Shown here piece after piece: positions 24,913-36,816 of a DNA stretch of 64,000 bases. Position 1 is the stretch's first letter. Every line of letters starts with the position of its first letter. Source of the DNA: Pardosa pseudoannulata (lineage: Eukaryota > Arthropoda > Arachnida > Araneae > Lycosidae); contig CM063502.1 in the NCBI GenBank assembly GCA_032207245.1, positions 110,150,953-110,214,952 on the forward strand, read 5' to 3'. Made by a program: the position numbers and the translations under genes. Under the pieces are notes generated by a model that saw only the letters and a program-made list of their open reading frames with translations, was not told the origin of the DNA and made no database searches.

Positions 24913-25075
24913 AGTTTGGAGGGGTACGGTCTACTGTTTTACTACACCAGGGCTAATGAGACCGGAACTTACTGCTTAAAGCCCATTCCGAATGGCTACA
25001 AACGTCCATGCCTGCAGTGGGATTTTAATCCACGAACTCCGATACCAAAGAGCAGTTCCCTACCTATTCAACCAT
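24913..25075 (-). mobile_element. Near full-length SINE
   Basis: agtttggaggggtacggtc to ctattcaaccat; third minus-strand copy within 800 bp. Confidence 0.85.
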
Positions 25076-25505
25076 AGACAAATTTCATTGTTCGAGTCTT
25101 TCGCTATGGAAATGTGTTTCTACTAATTTTGATCGAATGTTGATTATTGTATTAAATATTTTACTAAAATGAGTTACTGTTAATTAATAAAAATTACTTC
25201 TTCATAGCTAATAATAACTTTACATGCCCGAAAAATTTATCCTTAAGCCTCAGACATATACGCCCCAAGTTTTCTTTATAGAAAACCATGTTTTCATTTG
25301 CACTTTAAAAACCACTTTCAAAAATTTCCAAATAAAAAAATATGTCATTTATGAACCAATTCATTTCATTAAAAAAGTAGGTGGAATCAAAGTTAAAAAA
25401 ATCGTAGTCAAAATGTTAAAACTACATTAATTGTAATGATTTAAAAAGACATAAACTGTAATAAATATGAAAACCCATTGTACGATTCTTGTAACAGCTG
25501 CACAC

Positions 25506-25544
25506 TTGAGAGCACTGAATGAATCGTTCATTCAGTACTCTCAA
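25506..25544. repeat. Hairpin, 18 bp stem, 3 nt loop
   Basis: ttgagagcactgaatgaa pairs at 17 of 18 positions with ttcattcagtactctcaa. It lies 20 bp before the TA-flanked MITE at 25565. Confidence 0.88.
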
Positions 25545-25564
25545 AAATATAAAATATGACAAAA

Positions 25565-25806
25565 TACCGTATTTACGCGAATCTAATGCGCATCGTTTTT
25601 GGCCAAATGTAGTATTCAAAATTGGGGTTCGCATTAGATTCGAGTGCGTCAGCAGTTCGCCGATGACTTAATATAAGATTCAATAAATTCCTCATACCAT
25701 TGATGCGCATTACATTCGCCGACAAACAATTTTTTTATTATTTAAAGTTTTAAAATGGGTATGCGCATTAGATTCGATGGCGCATTAGATTCGCATAAAT
25801 GCGGTA
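25565..25806. mobile_element. TA-flanked MITE with gcattagattcg repeats
   Basis: Left end ccgtatttacgcgaatctaa and right end ttagattcgcataaatgcgg are inverted copies flanked by TA. The motif gcgcattagattcg, or its complement, recurs about five times (25580, 25631, 25706, 25763, 25780), giving the element an internal array. No ORF. Tc1/mariner-type by its TA duplication. Confidence 0.75.
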
Positions 25807-25834
25807 ACCATTATGGATCTAAATAGATAAAATG

Positions 25835-26600
25835 ATCGAAAATATCCTCTATGACTTTTATATGTCATGATTTTACATGTATATAACACAAATGAAAAAA
25901 TCTGTATTTTTTTTAATCGATAAAAATTCAAAAATCTGATGTTTAATATGCAGAAAATAGATATTTCTGGGATTATTTAAAATTTTGCTAAAAGAAAGCT
26001 CGAAAATCTTCTTTATGACTTTTATATGCTATGCTTTTACATGTAAATAACACTAATGAAAAAATATGAATTTATTTTTTTAATCGATAAAAATTCAAAA
26101 ATCTGATATGTTTGATATACAGAAAATAGATTTTTCTGGAATTATTTTAAATTTTGCTAAAAGAAAGCTCGAAAATCTCCTCTATGACTTTTATATGCTA
26201 TGCTTTTACATGTAAATAACACTAATGAAAAAAATCTTAATTTATTTTTTTTAATCGATAAAAATTCAAAAATCTGATGATATACAGAAAATAGATTTTT
26301 CTGGAATTTAAAATTTTGCAAAAAGAAAACTCGAATATCTCTTCTATGACTTTTATATGTCATGATTTTATATGTAAATAAAACTAATGAAAAAAATCTG
26401 AATTTTTTTAAATCGATAAAAATTCAAAAATTGATATGTCTGATATACAGAAAATAGATTTTTCTGGAATTATTTAAAATTTTGCTGAAAGAAATCTCGA
26501 AAATCGTCTCTATGACTTTTCTATGTCATGATTTTCATGTAATGAAAAAAATCTGAATTTATTTTTTTAATTCGATAAAAATTCAAAAATTTGATATGTT
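25835..26600. repeat. Satellite-like tandem repeat, ~165 bp period
   Basis: About 4.6 units. The phrase ctcgaaaatct starts near 25835, 25999, 26168, 26330 and 26496 (spacing 162-169). Each unit also carries ctatgacttttatatg, tcgataaaaattcaaaaat and cagaaaatagatttttctgg. Extremely AT-rich and non-coding. Confidence 0.92.
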
Positions 26601-27136
26601 TGAAAAAAAAAATGGGCGAGGGTAAGTCACTCGGGAGCATGGTGTTGTTCTCCGTGACCCTGAAAAAAGACCCACATACCTTCTTTTTAGGGCCCGGAAT
26701 TTCTCTCGGCGGCCCTAGCAATCGGAACAATGTTTTTTAAAATACAACTGGTGGTTTCAAAGCTAAGAAATTGCAGTGACTAGAAGGAGAGGAGGGGGTA
26801 GGGGAGCTCGTCTAAAGATAGCACCAGTAGAGAAGCCACACAAACTTCTTTCAACAGAATCTTGAAGACGGAACGTATACGACTCGGAATTGCTTTTATA
26901 CTGTAAATTCACAAACCAGATAAGAGTCCTACTTGAGATAACCTGAATCATTTGGCATTTGTACCTTCGTGTAAAAACTATAAAATTCGGATTTGGAAAG
27001 AGTATAAAATGAAAAGTAATAAAGCAGAACTGCAACAAGACAAAGAAAGATAAATTTTAAAGGAAATGAGTACAGCCATTTGATGATGATCCAAAGTGCT
27101 ACAAGAAAGAAATTATTTGAAAATATATTTTCTTAC
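26601..27136. other. AGAP intron 5, part next to exon 5
   Basis: Contains a GC-richer patch at 26635-26735 (gggcccggaatttctctcgg) of unknown nature; no exon found. Confidence 0.5.
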
Positions 27137-27278
27137 CTTGAGTACCAACAAGTATTAGAGGGACTTCACCGGGACTCCTATAATGCGACATCTTAGTGTA
27201 ATAATTGTAAATTGCATTAAAAGACGCCTCATTTTCTAAACTGAAGACGTAGATTACAGCATCTACCCAACAGCTAAA
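27137..27278 (-). CDS. AGAP1: AGAP/centaurin-gamma, coding exon 5 (GTPase-like core)
   Basis: 142 bp exon, residues 138-184 plus one base. The peptide includes [17 protein letters not shown] and VPLILVGTQ, the conserved AGAP core; family members have VGTQD where canonical GTPases have NKxD, consistent with weak or atypical nucleotide handling. Acceptor tttacAG|TTTAGC and donor CAAG|GTAAGA. The next exon, expected to begin by completing Asp185, could not be found between here and position 1. Intron 5 is therefore at least 27.1 kb, or an exon here was missed. Confidence 0.95.
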
Positions 27279-29098
27279 CTGTAAAAACAAACAAGAATTT
27301 CAAATGACTACCTAGCCCGCAAAGGAAAAATAAAAAGTTACACAATTTCCAACCAGATGTATATTTTATTGGTTGAAGAATTAAAATGAAAACCGCCTTT
27401 TTAAGAGTAAACACAATTTATATACAATGATAATTTTTTAACGATCTAAATAAGGCTTTTTTTTCATATTACACTCTTTTGTTTAATTAGTACTGTATGT
27501 CTGACTAGGTCTAAATCTTGTATTCAATTTTTGCTAACTTCCCGATCACCCACTCAGCTGAAATTTTACATATTAATATATCCTTGATGACGATTCATGA
27601 GTCAAAAACGTGCACCATTATAGATATAGATAAATTAATTCATTTCAATGAACATTGATTTTCTAACACTTATCTTCTTTCTTTACCTGTTTACATATGT
27701 GTTGGTGGATAATTAGTGAAATGTTCAGATTTCAAGCTGGCGGTCGGGGTACGACATCAGGTAAATAAAATCATATTTCTAATATAAATATCAATGTTAT
27801 TTTCTGCATAAAATTTCGCTCAAAATGTTAGATGCGACACAATAATAGCGTCTCTCGCAAAATTGTACAAAGCATCCTGAACTCGATTTCTACATCAGCG
27901 TGTAAATATCAAACATTAATCGTACATGTTGCTTTAAACAAATTAAATCAAGAAGTCAAAGAAGGCACTAAGGAGGAACTGCAGTGTAAAGTAAACATTA
28001 ATATAAAATTAGTTGAATATTGTGAAAAGTTCAACTTGAGGTCATATATATCAACAAAACGTAATACGCCCTACAATATAAAATTATTTGTACCCAGGAG
28101 AGTATTACAAAATAATTTCAATACCTCATGCAGAAGTCTAATAAGACAAAATATACCGTGATAGATAAGACTAAAATGTTAATAATTTAAAAACTCAAGA
28201 TAATAAGCTATCACTAAGATTAACCGAGAGAAATAAAGTGAATATACAAAATCAAAGAGTTCCGAAAGAATTCAGCAATATATTTTTCACTATTTTAGAA
28301 TTGATCATAGAATTCCTGAAATCAAATAAAATAGGCATATCAAAAGAGGTTTACAATCTCAAACTGTGGAAAAATTTAAATCGAAGGGAACTAAAAGTAA
28401 CTTTAGGATCTTAATCACATAATTGTAAATATTGTCACCTTTTATGTCTTACATTTCTAGATATATCAAATCATACTAAATTTCCAAAATTTGAAATCGA
28501 AATATGGAGCACTAGACATCAAGAAAATATCCACAGCATATGTCTCAAAAATCAATATTTTTTTTTTTTCTTTACAAAACGTCAGTTGGATATTAAATGC
28601 CGTTGGAAGATAAACTAGCACATTTTGACTCCCCATAGAATTTTCTGTCTTTCGCATTATTGACCATAACGCGTGGACTCTGGAAAGCAATTATTGAGAG
28701 TCATTCAAGAACACAGCGTGTTGATTACCATCCTGATAACAAATTATACTTACTGAGAATTAAAATAAGTACTGCAAGCAGATAATATAAAAAGAAGAGT
28801 GCTTCAGTACAAGTGTAATAATATAGTATAATAAAATAAGGCAATCTGTAGAGAACGCGCAAACAAATTTTCAGCTGGGGTGAGAAACATTTTGTAAGAG
28901 TTCATATAATAATCGAACCAAGCTTTTATTCAATTTCAGTTAGAATTAAAGTCATTCCGTAGTTGTAATCTACAAGCAGTAAACCCTGTTAGAATTTTTT
29001 TGGGGCTTTCTCGATTTAAAAGACAAGAAAAAGCTTCCAAGAGTAGAGCCATATATAAAAATAAATTGCAGGAAAACTAAATCTAATACTGTACTAAC
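27279..29098. other. AGAP intron 4
   Basis: 1.8 kb, few repeats. An open plus-strand stretch at 27832-28161 (109 codons) has no recognised domain and ordinary AT-rich composition; not called as a gene. Confidence 0.6.
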
Positions 29099-29184
29099 CT
29101 GTATTTCTGGAGGGCCACCTTCATCTCGTATGAGAAGCAGGTAACTCTGACCTTCTATTACGACTTCCTTTTTGAATCGTCCAC
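29099..29184 (-). CDS. AGAP1: AGAP/centaurin-gamma, coding exon 4 (switch II region)
   Basis: 86 bp exon, residues 109-137, containing [20 protein letters not shown] followed by EGGPPEIQ. The RDEGGPPE block (about 128-135) stands where Ras-like GTPases have DxxG and is characteristic of the AGAP GTPase-like domain. Acceptor caaAG|GTGG and donor ATACAG|GTTAGT. Phase in 1, phase out 0, continuous with exons 3 and 5. Confidence 0.95.
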
Positions 29185-29266
29185 CTTTGATTTTAAAAAA
29201 GCAAATTTAATGTTTTTTAGTCACAATTTGCAGCAATAAGTTGCAAATTCCAAATTAAATTCTTAC

Positions 29267-29354
29267 CTTCCGGTGATTCATCTTGCATATATGAACCAGT
29301 CAGATATCTGTGTACCAAGGCAGATTTCCCACTCGACAAGCTTCCAACAATACC
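29267..29354 (-). CDS. AGAP1: AGAP/centaurin-gamma, coding exon 3 (P-loop)
   Basis: 88 bp exon encoding residues 80-108 and the first base of codon 109. It opens the GTPase-like domain: [20 protein letters not shown], with P-loop G83-S-L-S-S-G-K-S90 matching GxxxxGK[ST]. It continues SYMQDESPE, the switch I side typical of AGAP1/3. Acceptor tatatAG|GGT and donor GAAG|GTAAGA are both canonical. It is separated from exon 4 by an 82 bp intron, the only short intron in the gene portion seen. Confidence 0.95.
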
Positions 29355-29457
29355 CTATATAATACAGAGATATTGCGCTTATATATATTTATGCTTGCAA
29401 ATTAATTATACACACACAATACAACATTCGTGCCGATTTACAAATACATTCAAACAC

Positions 29458-29894
29458 AGGGCTCCCAGCAAAACTTGTCTGATACGATGAGTACATGCAT
29501 ACCTCTTTAGGAAATAGTTTTAAAAATATGTCTTTATATAAATTAATCTTACATTCCCAAACTTTCCCTGACCAAATGACACGCAACATCCTCTACGGTG
29601 TAACTAAATTTAAATGTTGTATTAATTATTATCAATATTAGCAAAGGTAATGATTAAAAACCATTATTAACTTAAAAGTAATATATTCTAATCGCTTTTT
29701 TTGATTGAATTTTATAAAATTAACAGAAAATAAACTTATACCAAGCAGCTTAAGAAAAATAAATCCAGTTGTAGCACAATAAATTGCTAGGAAAACTGAA
29801 AACTCTGTAAACTATATACTAACTAAAAACTTTACCTGACCATTTTGCAATTCCCTGATTTTCCTTGACTTACCAGGTCGCTGGGAAACCTCAA
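29458..29894. mobile_element. Possible hAT-type fragment within a duplicated segment
   Basis: cagggctcccagc at 29458 and gctgggaaacc near 29880 are inverted relatives, and the interior contains ccctgacc phrases like the 13944 element. An ~85 bp sequence at 29485-29565 is repeated at 29903-29985 (shared: tacatgcatacc, taaattaatctta). The arrangement is a transposon fragment inside or beside a local direct duplication in AGAP intron 2. Boundaries are uncertain. Confidence 0.4.
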
Positions 29895-30733
29895 ATATCT
29901 AATGTACGATAGTACATGCATACCTATTTAGGAAACTGTTTTAAAAATATATCTTTACATAAATTAATCTTAGATTCCTAATACGATAGTTATAAGAGGT
30001 ATAAGGATAGATCGTTATTGTCGTAAAAATAATTTCAAAAAATAATATACATAAATAAAACGTACGTTAAAGGGTTGTATTTATTTTAAAGAAAATAAAA
30101 ATTTATTAATATTTTGGGACAAGTAATATAAAAAAAATTGTATTCGAGTATAAAGGAAGGAAAATGATTGAACGTATTGTTCACATCTGTTCACTCACCT
30201 TTCCCAAATGTCATAATTTAACTCATATCAATCATAAAATATTTTTAAAATCTCCCTTGTACGCTTATTAAATTAAATATTTTTATTGTATTATGCATAC
30301 CCTCCAAAATTGCTCATAAACCAATCCGTAGCACTTATTAACGTGTCAAATCATGCACAGACTAAATATTGTCGCGATGTATTATTTAGCAACAACAATG
30401 TAGCATTAATTTATTATTTATAATTATAAACGGAAATATTTGTATAACATAAATAAAACAGACGCACGTTAACAAAAATATTTTGAGAACTGCAAAGTGC
30501 CACCAAAATCTATACAACTTTTTAATAATATCTAAAACTCTAAAACTTATCCCTTAAAAATATGAATGAAGAGTTCGAAAGTATCTTTGGAAATAGAAAA
30601 AAAAACTTAATTACAGAATAATTGTAGAGTAATGAAATATACATTACAAAAAATAAATAAATAGATAAACCTATGTACTAACAACAGTAAGAAAAAATAT
30701 TTTCTCACGATATTAAAGATTAGATTGTATAAT

Positions 30734-30833
<100 letters not shown>

Positions 30834-31076
30834 ATTAATGGGGGAAAAGAATATGCATTTGAGAAATTTGCCATGAAAATCGTGAAATTCGTATTTTTGA
30901 GCAATGGTGCGTCATTCAGTAATTATTTCGTATTTTCCGTAATGACTACGCATAATCCGTAGAAGTTGGCGGATATGTATTATAATGCTTCATCATAATT
31001 ACCATTTACACATTTCCTTTAAACTTGGTTTCGTTTCTCAAGTTTCAAATTAGTTTGGTTTAGATTCGTTTAGAGA

Positions 31077-31270
31077 GTGCCACCTAGTCAGCATAGTGGT
31101 TAGAACGTTCGCCTACCATGCAGGAGGGAGTAAATTCAAATCCGGCACAAGGCGTGATTGTCATCGGTGATATCCCTTCATAGTGAGCAAATTTGATTTA
31201 CCTATATCGTGCTTCCCCAACAAATACATGCGGCTTTGTAAAAGACGAATGCTAATAGAAAGTGCACTTA
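31077..31270 (+). mobile_element. Second, distinct tRNA-derived SINE family
   Basis: A tRNA-like head (31077-31148) with tagtcagcatagtggttag, cgttcgcctaccatgcagg and ttcaaatcc resembles a tRNA-Val/Gly-type head and is unlike the main family. It is followed by an unrelated body (gcgtgattgtcatcggtgat). Only one copy was seen. B box is imperfect, so it is a decayed insertion and not a tRNA gene. Confidence 0.6.
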
Positions 31271-31300
31271 AATTGATTTTTTTAAAAAAGGGGGGGGGGG

Positions 31301-31413
31301 TTGAAGCGCTCTGGTTTACTATTTCGCTTATGGGAGGCTAATGAAACTAGGGCTTACTGCTTGAAACATCGAATGACTACGAACATCCATGCTCGCAGTG
31401 GGATTCGAATCCA
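31301..31413 (-). mobile_element. SINE, head truncated
   Basis: ttgaagcgctctggttta to gtgggattcgaatcc, preceded by a G-run at 31291-31300. Confidence 0.75.
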
Positions 31414-31569
31414 TTTCGTTTCTCAAGACAACTATATTGTCTGAGTAGAGCTCAATCACTACAATATGGCTGTTACAGACAACGTTAATATCTGTTTTAT
31501 TGAGTTTATTATTATTTTTTAACCTCGCTTACAAGGAATTAAAAACTAAACTCCAGCGGTTACAAAACT

Positions 31570-31626
31570 GAACATTAGCCCTCGTGTAGCAAAACAGTTA
31601 ACTGTAGCGCCCCAAACGAAACAAAG
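31570..31626 (+). mobile_element. SINE tail fragment
   Basis: cattagccctcgtgtagcaa to ccccaaacgaaac. Confidence 0.65.
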
Positions 31627-31633
31627 CTGTACG

Positions 31634-31778
31634 GTGGGCCCAAAAGCGAGGCACTCGTTTTAGAAGCGTCAGTAGGTTCAAATGCCACAGTCGGCATGTA
31701 TATTTATTTATAACCGTAGGGATTCGGCTTTGGACAGTAGGTCCAGCTCTAATGAGTCTTCATATAACAAAACACTTA
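31634..31778 (+). mobile_element. Diverged SINE
   Basis: gtaggttcaaatgcc (B-box remnant), attcggctttggacagtagg, taatgagtcttcatataac. Confidence 0.65.
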
Positions 31779-31785
31779 TAGCATA

Positions 31786-31965
31786 GAAAGACGGATGCCG
31801 TCATATTGACGTTTTCTGCTATAGGACTCATTGCTGCATCTTTATGGATACAAGATTCTGAAATTAATATGAAATCATTCTAAAATTAAAACATTTAAAC
31901 ATTTTTAAATACTTTTACATTTTTCATTTTATCTACAACGTCAAAATGGCGGCGTTGAATCTTTC
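31786..31965. mobile_element. TA-flanked inverted-repeat MITE
   Basis: Left arm gaaagacggatgccgtcat and right arm atggcggcgttgaatctttc are imperfect inverted copies that share tgacgtt/aacgtca. TA stands on each side (31784-31785, 31966-31967). No ORF. Confidence 0.55.
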
Positions 31966-32436
31966 TAATCAATCCAATTAAAGGCTGCAAAGTTTGTAAA
32001 TTTAATTCAATTAGGCTTCATTATTTGAGACTAGCCTCTTCGTCTGCTCTTATGTCTGGAAAACTAATTTTCCCAAATAAAGTTTTAGAACCACTACACA
32101 ATAGATAAACGTTGTAATAAAAAAAAAACTAAAAAAAACCCCTCATTTTTAGCAGTTGTCAACATAATAGTTCATTACTAACTGATATTCTCAATTAAAA
32201 ATATTTACAAGCATAGTATTGCTATGAACCTCTGAGGTATGATGTCAAATTCCACGACATTCTCTACGATATGGTGAAAACATATATTAAATTTGGTACC
32301 AGTAGGTTCAGATGTTTATTTACATAGCGGACAAACATTTTTAGAAATTGCATCTTATAAAAGCTAATCGCATCGAGACCCAACTTCGGTTTGGCTAATA
32401 AGGTTCCCAAATTAAGGCTACATTCATTTCAGACTT

Positions 32437-32475
32437 TTAACACTAGAAACGCCGGGAACCTTAAAAAGTTCAAGC
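32437..32475. mobile_element. Single piggyBac-like terminus
   Basis: ttaacactagaaacgccggg resembles a piggyBac-type end with its TTAA and shares ttaacactaga with the element at 5848. No matching right end was found before or after the (TA)/(TG) microsatellites that follow, so it is either a broken element or chance. Confidence 0.3.
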
Positions 32476-32525
32476 AGTCTATATATATATATAAACATAC
32501 AAACATGGTTGACATCATACTTATA

Positions 32526-32566
<41 letters not shown>

Positions 32567-32660
32567 AGGGTTAGTCCTGGGGTATGAGTTGAGTATGCAA
32601 GATATTTGTGACGCAGGTGGTACTTTGTTATATGTATGTATATATGTGTGTGTATATATG
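32470..32660. repeat. Microsatellite cluster (TA)/(TG)/(TATG)
   Basis: (TA) at 32480, (TG)n at 32529-32563, tatgtatgta runs at 32631-32660. Confidence 0.92.
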
Positions 32661-33000
32661 TCAGGTCTAAAAAAGGGGTAGTTGGAACTTATGTAAGTTA
32701 AAAACGATTTAAAAAAGAGAACTCTTTTATAATAATAAAATAAATGAAAAAGACCCACGCTCGCGTAAGCTTTCAGGATCATCCGGTCAGGTGGAAGCAT
32801 TTCTCGACGATTTGATGAGCTTGCAAACAGATAAATTGGATTTGGCGCGTGGACGTGGAGCGGTAAACACCTTCAAGCATAGCTCCGCGTCGATTAATGA
32901 AAATGGCGCATGTTGCTTTCCTTAAGAACGATGAGTTAATAAAACTTATTATTATCATGAAGACTGTTTTCCATTCACCTTCACTCTGGAGCACGACTTG

Positions 33001-33002
<2 letters not shown>

Positions 33003-33055
<53 letters not shown>

Positions 33056-33060
33056 CATAC
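33003..33060. repeat. Microsatellite (TA)n/(TACA)n
   Basis: TA run ending in acatacatac. Confidence 0.97.
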
Positions 33061-34182
33061 ACTGAGAGAAAGAAAGAGATGGGTAAAACCAAATATGAGG
33101 CGCTTGGAGTCAAAAAAAATGGCCTGTAACTCACTCCTCTGCCCATTCTTTCTCTCCTCATGAAAGAAGCTAGCAATAACGATAAAGCCTTTAGTAAAAC
33201 TTTCCTTGTTTTCTATGAACCAACCTTTTAGATATTTTTTGCTATTAATTAGATCTATTTCGATTGCAATTAACTGCAAATCAGATTTCACAATTTTGTT
33301 CACAGTTCTTACAGAGATATTTAAAGATTTTGCGATAGTTCTTTTTTGGGGGGAGGAGGGTTTGGATTTCCTTTTAAAACATGGTATAAGACTTAGATTT
33401 AATAACAGGTACGTACCTTAGTTAGGTTTTTAATAATCGAATAAAAGTATTTTTCTTCGGAGAGCTTAAAAACATAGCCTTCACCCCATTGTTTCTTTTC
33501 AAGCACAGAATATTTTTAATGCTGTAGACGATATTTACATCCTTTTCCAATTCGATGCCAGTCACGCTTTGATTTTAACATTTAAATTTAAATCCATGGA
33601 GAAGGTCAAAATCGTTACTAGAATATGTTAAAATATCCGTATACTTGTAGTAGCAGGTTGGCGTTTTGGGGACAACTAAGAGTGGAACCAGGATAAACAA
33701 CTACTTTACTGATAATAAACTTGGGAATTCTTGGAGAATTTATAAGACACTTTCAAGCTTTTGCAGATAATTAACCTTACCTCTTGTTGTCACTTAACCC
33801 TGCTAATCTCAAACCGACTGCTGGTCGTGTGCCAAGGGTGTCGCGGGAGTAATCAAAATAAATTGGGGAAATATTTTTAAAAAGATATAAAAATATTTAA
33901 GAGTTAAAATTTAAATTGATTTCCATCGCCACTGCGCACTGTCGAAACGTGCTAAGAATTGTCCTTGTATTTATCTCAAACTGCCACCGATTCACTACTT
34001 TCGAAGTTCTCAAACTGTGTACCTCGAGCATATGTCAGAGGTGTCGCAGCGAAAACATTTGAGAAATTAACCCATAATAATTGATTTAACCAATTAATAT
34101 CTAGCGTCCATTTTGCAGACAGTTAAAAAAGAACTAGTAGAAATTTCGTGCTGTGTTTGATCGATTTTTCTTTTTTAGGGGA

Positions 34183-34347
34183 GAGCTGAATGTTGGCTGA
34201 ATAGGCAGAGCACTACTTCTTATGTTCGAATCCTGAATCTGGTGTGGAAGTTCGTAACCGATCGGAATCGGCTTTAAACAGTATGTCTCCTTCTCATTAG
34301 CCCTCATGTAACAAAACAGTAGACCGTAGCGATTCAAACCAAACATT
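34183..34347 (+). mobile_element. SINE, moderately diverged
   Basis: gctgaatgttggctgaatag (head), ttcgaatcctg (B box), cggaatcggctttaaacag, cattagccctcatgtaac, ttcaaaccaaac. Confidence 0.8.
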
Positions 34348-34855
34348 TATTGGGGGTAAATCACAATTCTATAAAGAATTCCCTAAATTTTCAAATTTCT
34401 GCTATTATTTACAATTTTATCATTCGAATCAACCAGTTATTACTGTTCAAACCTCTCGCAGGAATTTACTTTTTCAGCAGATATACCGACTGAAACTATG
34501 AAGAATAATTATATCCATTGTAAAACTTCGGTTTATAGAGCTGTACTTCTATATGATATCAAATAAATCTCTTGCTATGAAATTTTTCTTTTTTTATAAA
34601 TGGCATCTTATGTTTAAAATTATAGCTCATCGCTAGTGGTGACGAACTGCAGTAATCAAAGTTATTTAAATATCTGTTTTTATTTTATTTATTTATTATT
34701 TTTATCGTGGGAGGGGGTTCTTGGAAGTCGATAATAACTTGGATTAAGATATTCATTAATATAAATGCAGCAGAATTAATTCCAATTTTAAGGGAGCACT
34801 GTATGACTTTCAAAATTATTTTGTTTTTGACCTATCTGCTTAAAAATTTAATATG

Positions 34856-35599
34856 CAGGCTTGCAACTGCTAAGGTACTTTCAAAAAGGTGAGAAAAGTG
34901 ACAAATAATACAAAATATGTGACCAAAAAGTGACTAAACATTGAAAAAAAAACGAATTTTTTTTTCTCCTCTTGATTACACATGCTATTATTAAGATTTT
35001 TCTATTTATTTTAACTCTAAATCAAATGATTCATGCAAGACATGATTTTAGCGTCAAATACAAAAAAGGTTAAAAATTTTGTTTAACACAACTCAACATT
35101 GCTTTTTATTCAAGAAAATCTATAAATTAGATTTGAATACATACATTAATTTTATAATCACAATTTTCTGCATATATTAATGATGTTTTGAAATATGAAC
35201 ATAGCTAGATTAGAGTATCGAAACAAAAATTGTGAAGAAAACGAAAAAGAGAAATGTGTGCTTTGACGTAAATTACTGTAATGTATTAAATCTACATTTT
35301 AGTACACATGTAGATTTCAGGAACTTCTTCGCGACTTTTTAAAATCACTAAATTCTGGAAAACAATCTTAGGAAATCTGGAAACTAATTACATTTTAATA
35401 AGAAAAATAAGATTAGAGCATCACATTTTTGGTCTTTTATCAAAATATTTTGTTATTAATTCACATTTTCTTTTTTCAACAAGATTTTTGCTGTGATACA
35501 CCATGAAAAAAGTGACTGTTTATTTAAAAAAGTGACTAAAAGTGATCAATTGTAAAAAAAGTGACTAAAGGTGAGAAAAGTGACGGAATTGCAAGCCTG
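34856..35599. mobile_element. hAT-like MITE, copy 2 (6 bp target duplication)
   Basis: Same family as 7312-8029, with ends caggcttgcaa / ttgcaagcctg, flanked by aatatg at 34850-34855 and 35600-35605. It differs by scattered substitutions and small indels. Two copies with 6 bp rather than 8 bp duplications suggest a hAT subgroup with 6 bp targets. Confidence 0.88.
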
Positions 35600-35994
35600 A
35601 ATATGGTATTATAAATTTATAATAATTGTTTAAAAAGAGTAATATTTAAAATATTTCACGCACATCCCATTTACGTATAATATGGTCGTCTTTATGTATG
35701 GGATAGATTAGGTCTTAGAATAAAACTTAGCTGTGTTATCGTAAGCATTCGCTGGAAATATCGTATAAACAATAATAGTTAAAATATAGATTTTTCCCGT
35801 CATTTTCCTATGCCATTTTTTCCAAAAAGGAACATACGCACTCCTAGATTTTTTTTTCTCAAAATTGAAATACTTCAGGATAATTCTTTTATTATACTAT
35901 TGTGGGTGTTTTTAACAATAAATACTGAATTTATTTCTCTTCTCGTGTTTCATTTTTTTTTTATCATGAAGGGAGAAAAATTATTCCACCAAGG

Positions 35995-36244
35995 CAGAGG
36001 TTCCCAAACTTTTCTTGCCCCTTCCCGCCCTTTACAAGAAAAAAGTTTTAACGCCCCATCTTCCATTATAGTTAATTATACCAAATAATAAAATATTGTT
36101 CATTGTATTCCACACCTATTTTATTTATCTGCTTTTATTTATCCATTAAGAACCACAATGTAGAAATTAATTAAAACGATCATCAAATGTATTAAAAATT
36201 GTCTATTAAAATTTTAAAAGTAAGCACAGAATCAATAAGAAATT

Positions 36245-36294
<50 letters not shown>

Positions 36295-36610
36295 GGGCTG
36301 GTGAAGTTTTGACTGTTTGTTAATGTCTGGTTCTATTTTGTTAACATCATTATTCTATTATTCTATTATTACATCATTATTCATCATTTATTCTATTTTG
36401 TTAACATCATAATAATTTTAAATAGCTACATAAAAGGGTTATTTTTAAAACAACTCTTTTTAAAGTATTTTATTAATTTCCTAAATAGGCAGGTATGTCA
36501 GGGCCGCCTCCTAAGACTGCCTTAACGCCCTCTCCTCCATTTGCCTCTGACGATCCACCATTCCAGCGTTCACGGGAGGTGGAGAAACGGAACCCCGTTG
36601 GGAACTTTTG
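35995..36610. mobile_element. Degraded hAT-like element
   Basis: Starts cagaggttcccaaac, a very common hAT terminus. The right side has cgccctctcctcc and ends near gttgggaacttttg, an approximate inverted partner. No clear target duplication (caccaagg versus atccaaac). (TA)n at 36249-36291 and a tattctattattc repeat at 36350-36395 lie inside. Confidence 0.5.
36249..36291. repeat. Microsatellite (TA)n
   Basis: Within the 35995 hAT-like element. Confidence 0.97.
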
Positions 36611-36816
36611 ATCCAAACCAATTTCTGATAAACAAATAAAAAAGTTTTTGCTGTGTCTAAAAAGGTGCCTCTTGATCACTGCAGCAGGGGATGTATCTCT
36701 ACAGAGCATAGTTTCTCAGATTTGTGGTTCGCAAAATGATTCCCAGTGCTTCGCAAAACGGTCGACCACATTTAAATTTAAATATAATTTTATCCAACAT
36801 ATTTCACAGTTTAAAA

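Noticed and set aside
25835..26600. CRISPR-like array
   Set aside because: Units are ~165 bp contiguous tandem copies without short repeats separated by unique spacers, and the genome is eukaryotic.
27832..28161. 109-codon plus-strand open frame in AGAP intron 4
   Set aside because: No recognisable domain, no splice or expression evidence, and codon content typical of AT-rich noncoding DNA. A search could overturn this.
36473..36709. 78-codon minus-strand open frame
   Set aside because: It lies largely in the right arm of the hAT-like element at 35995-36610 and resembles nothing known.
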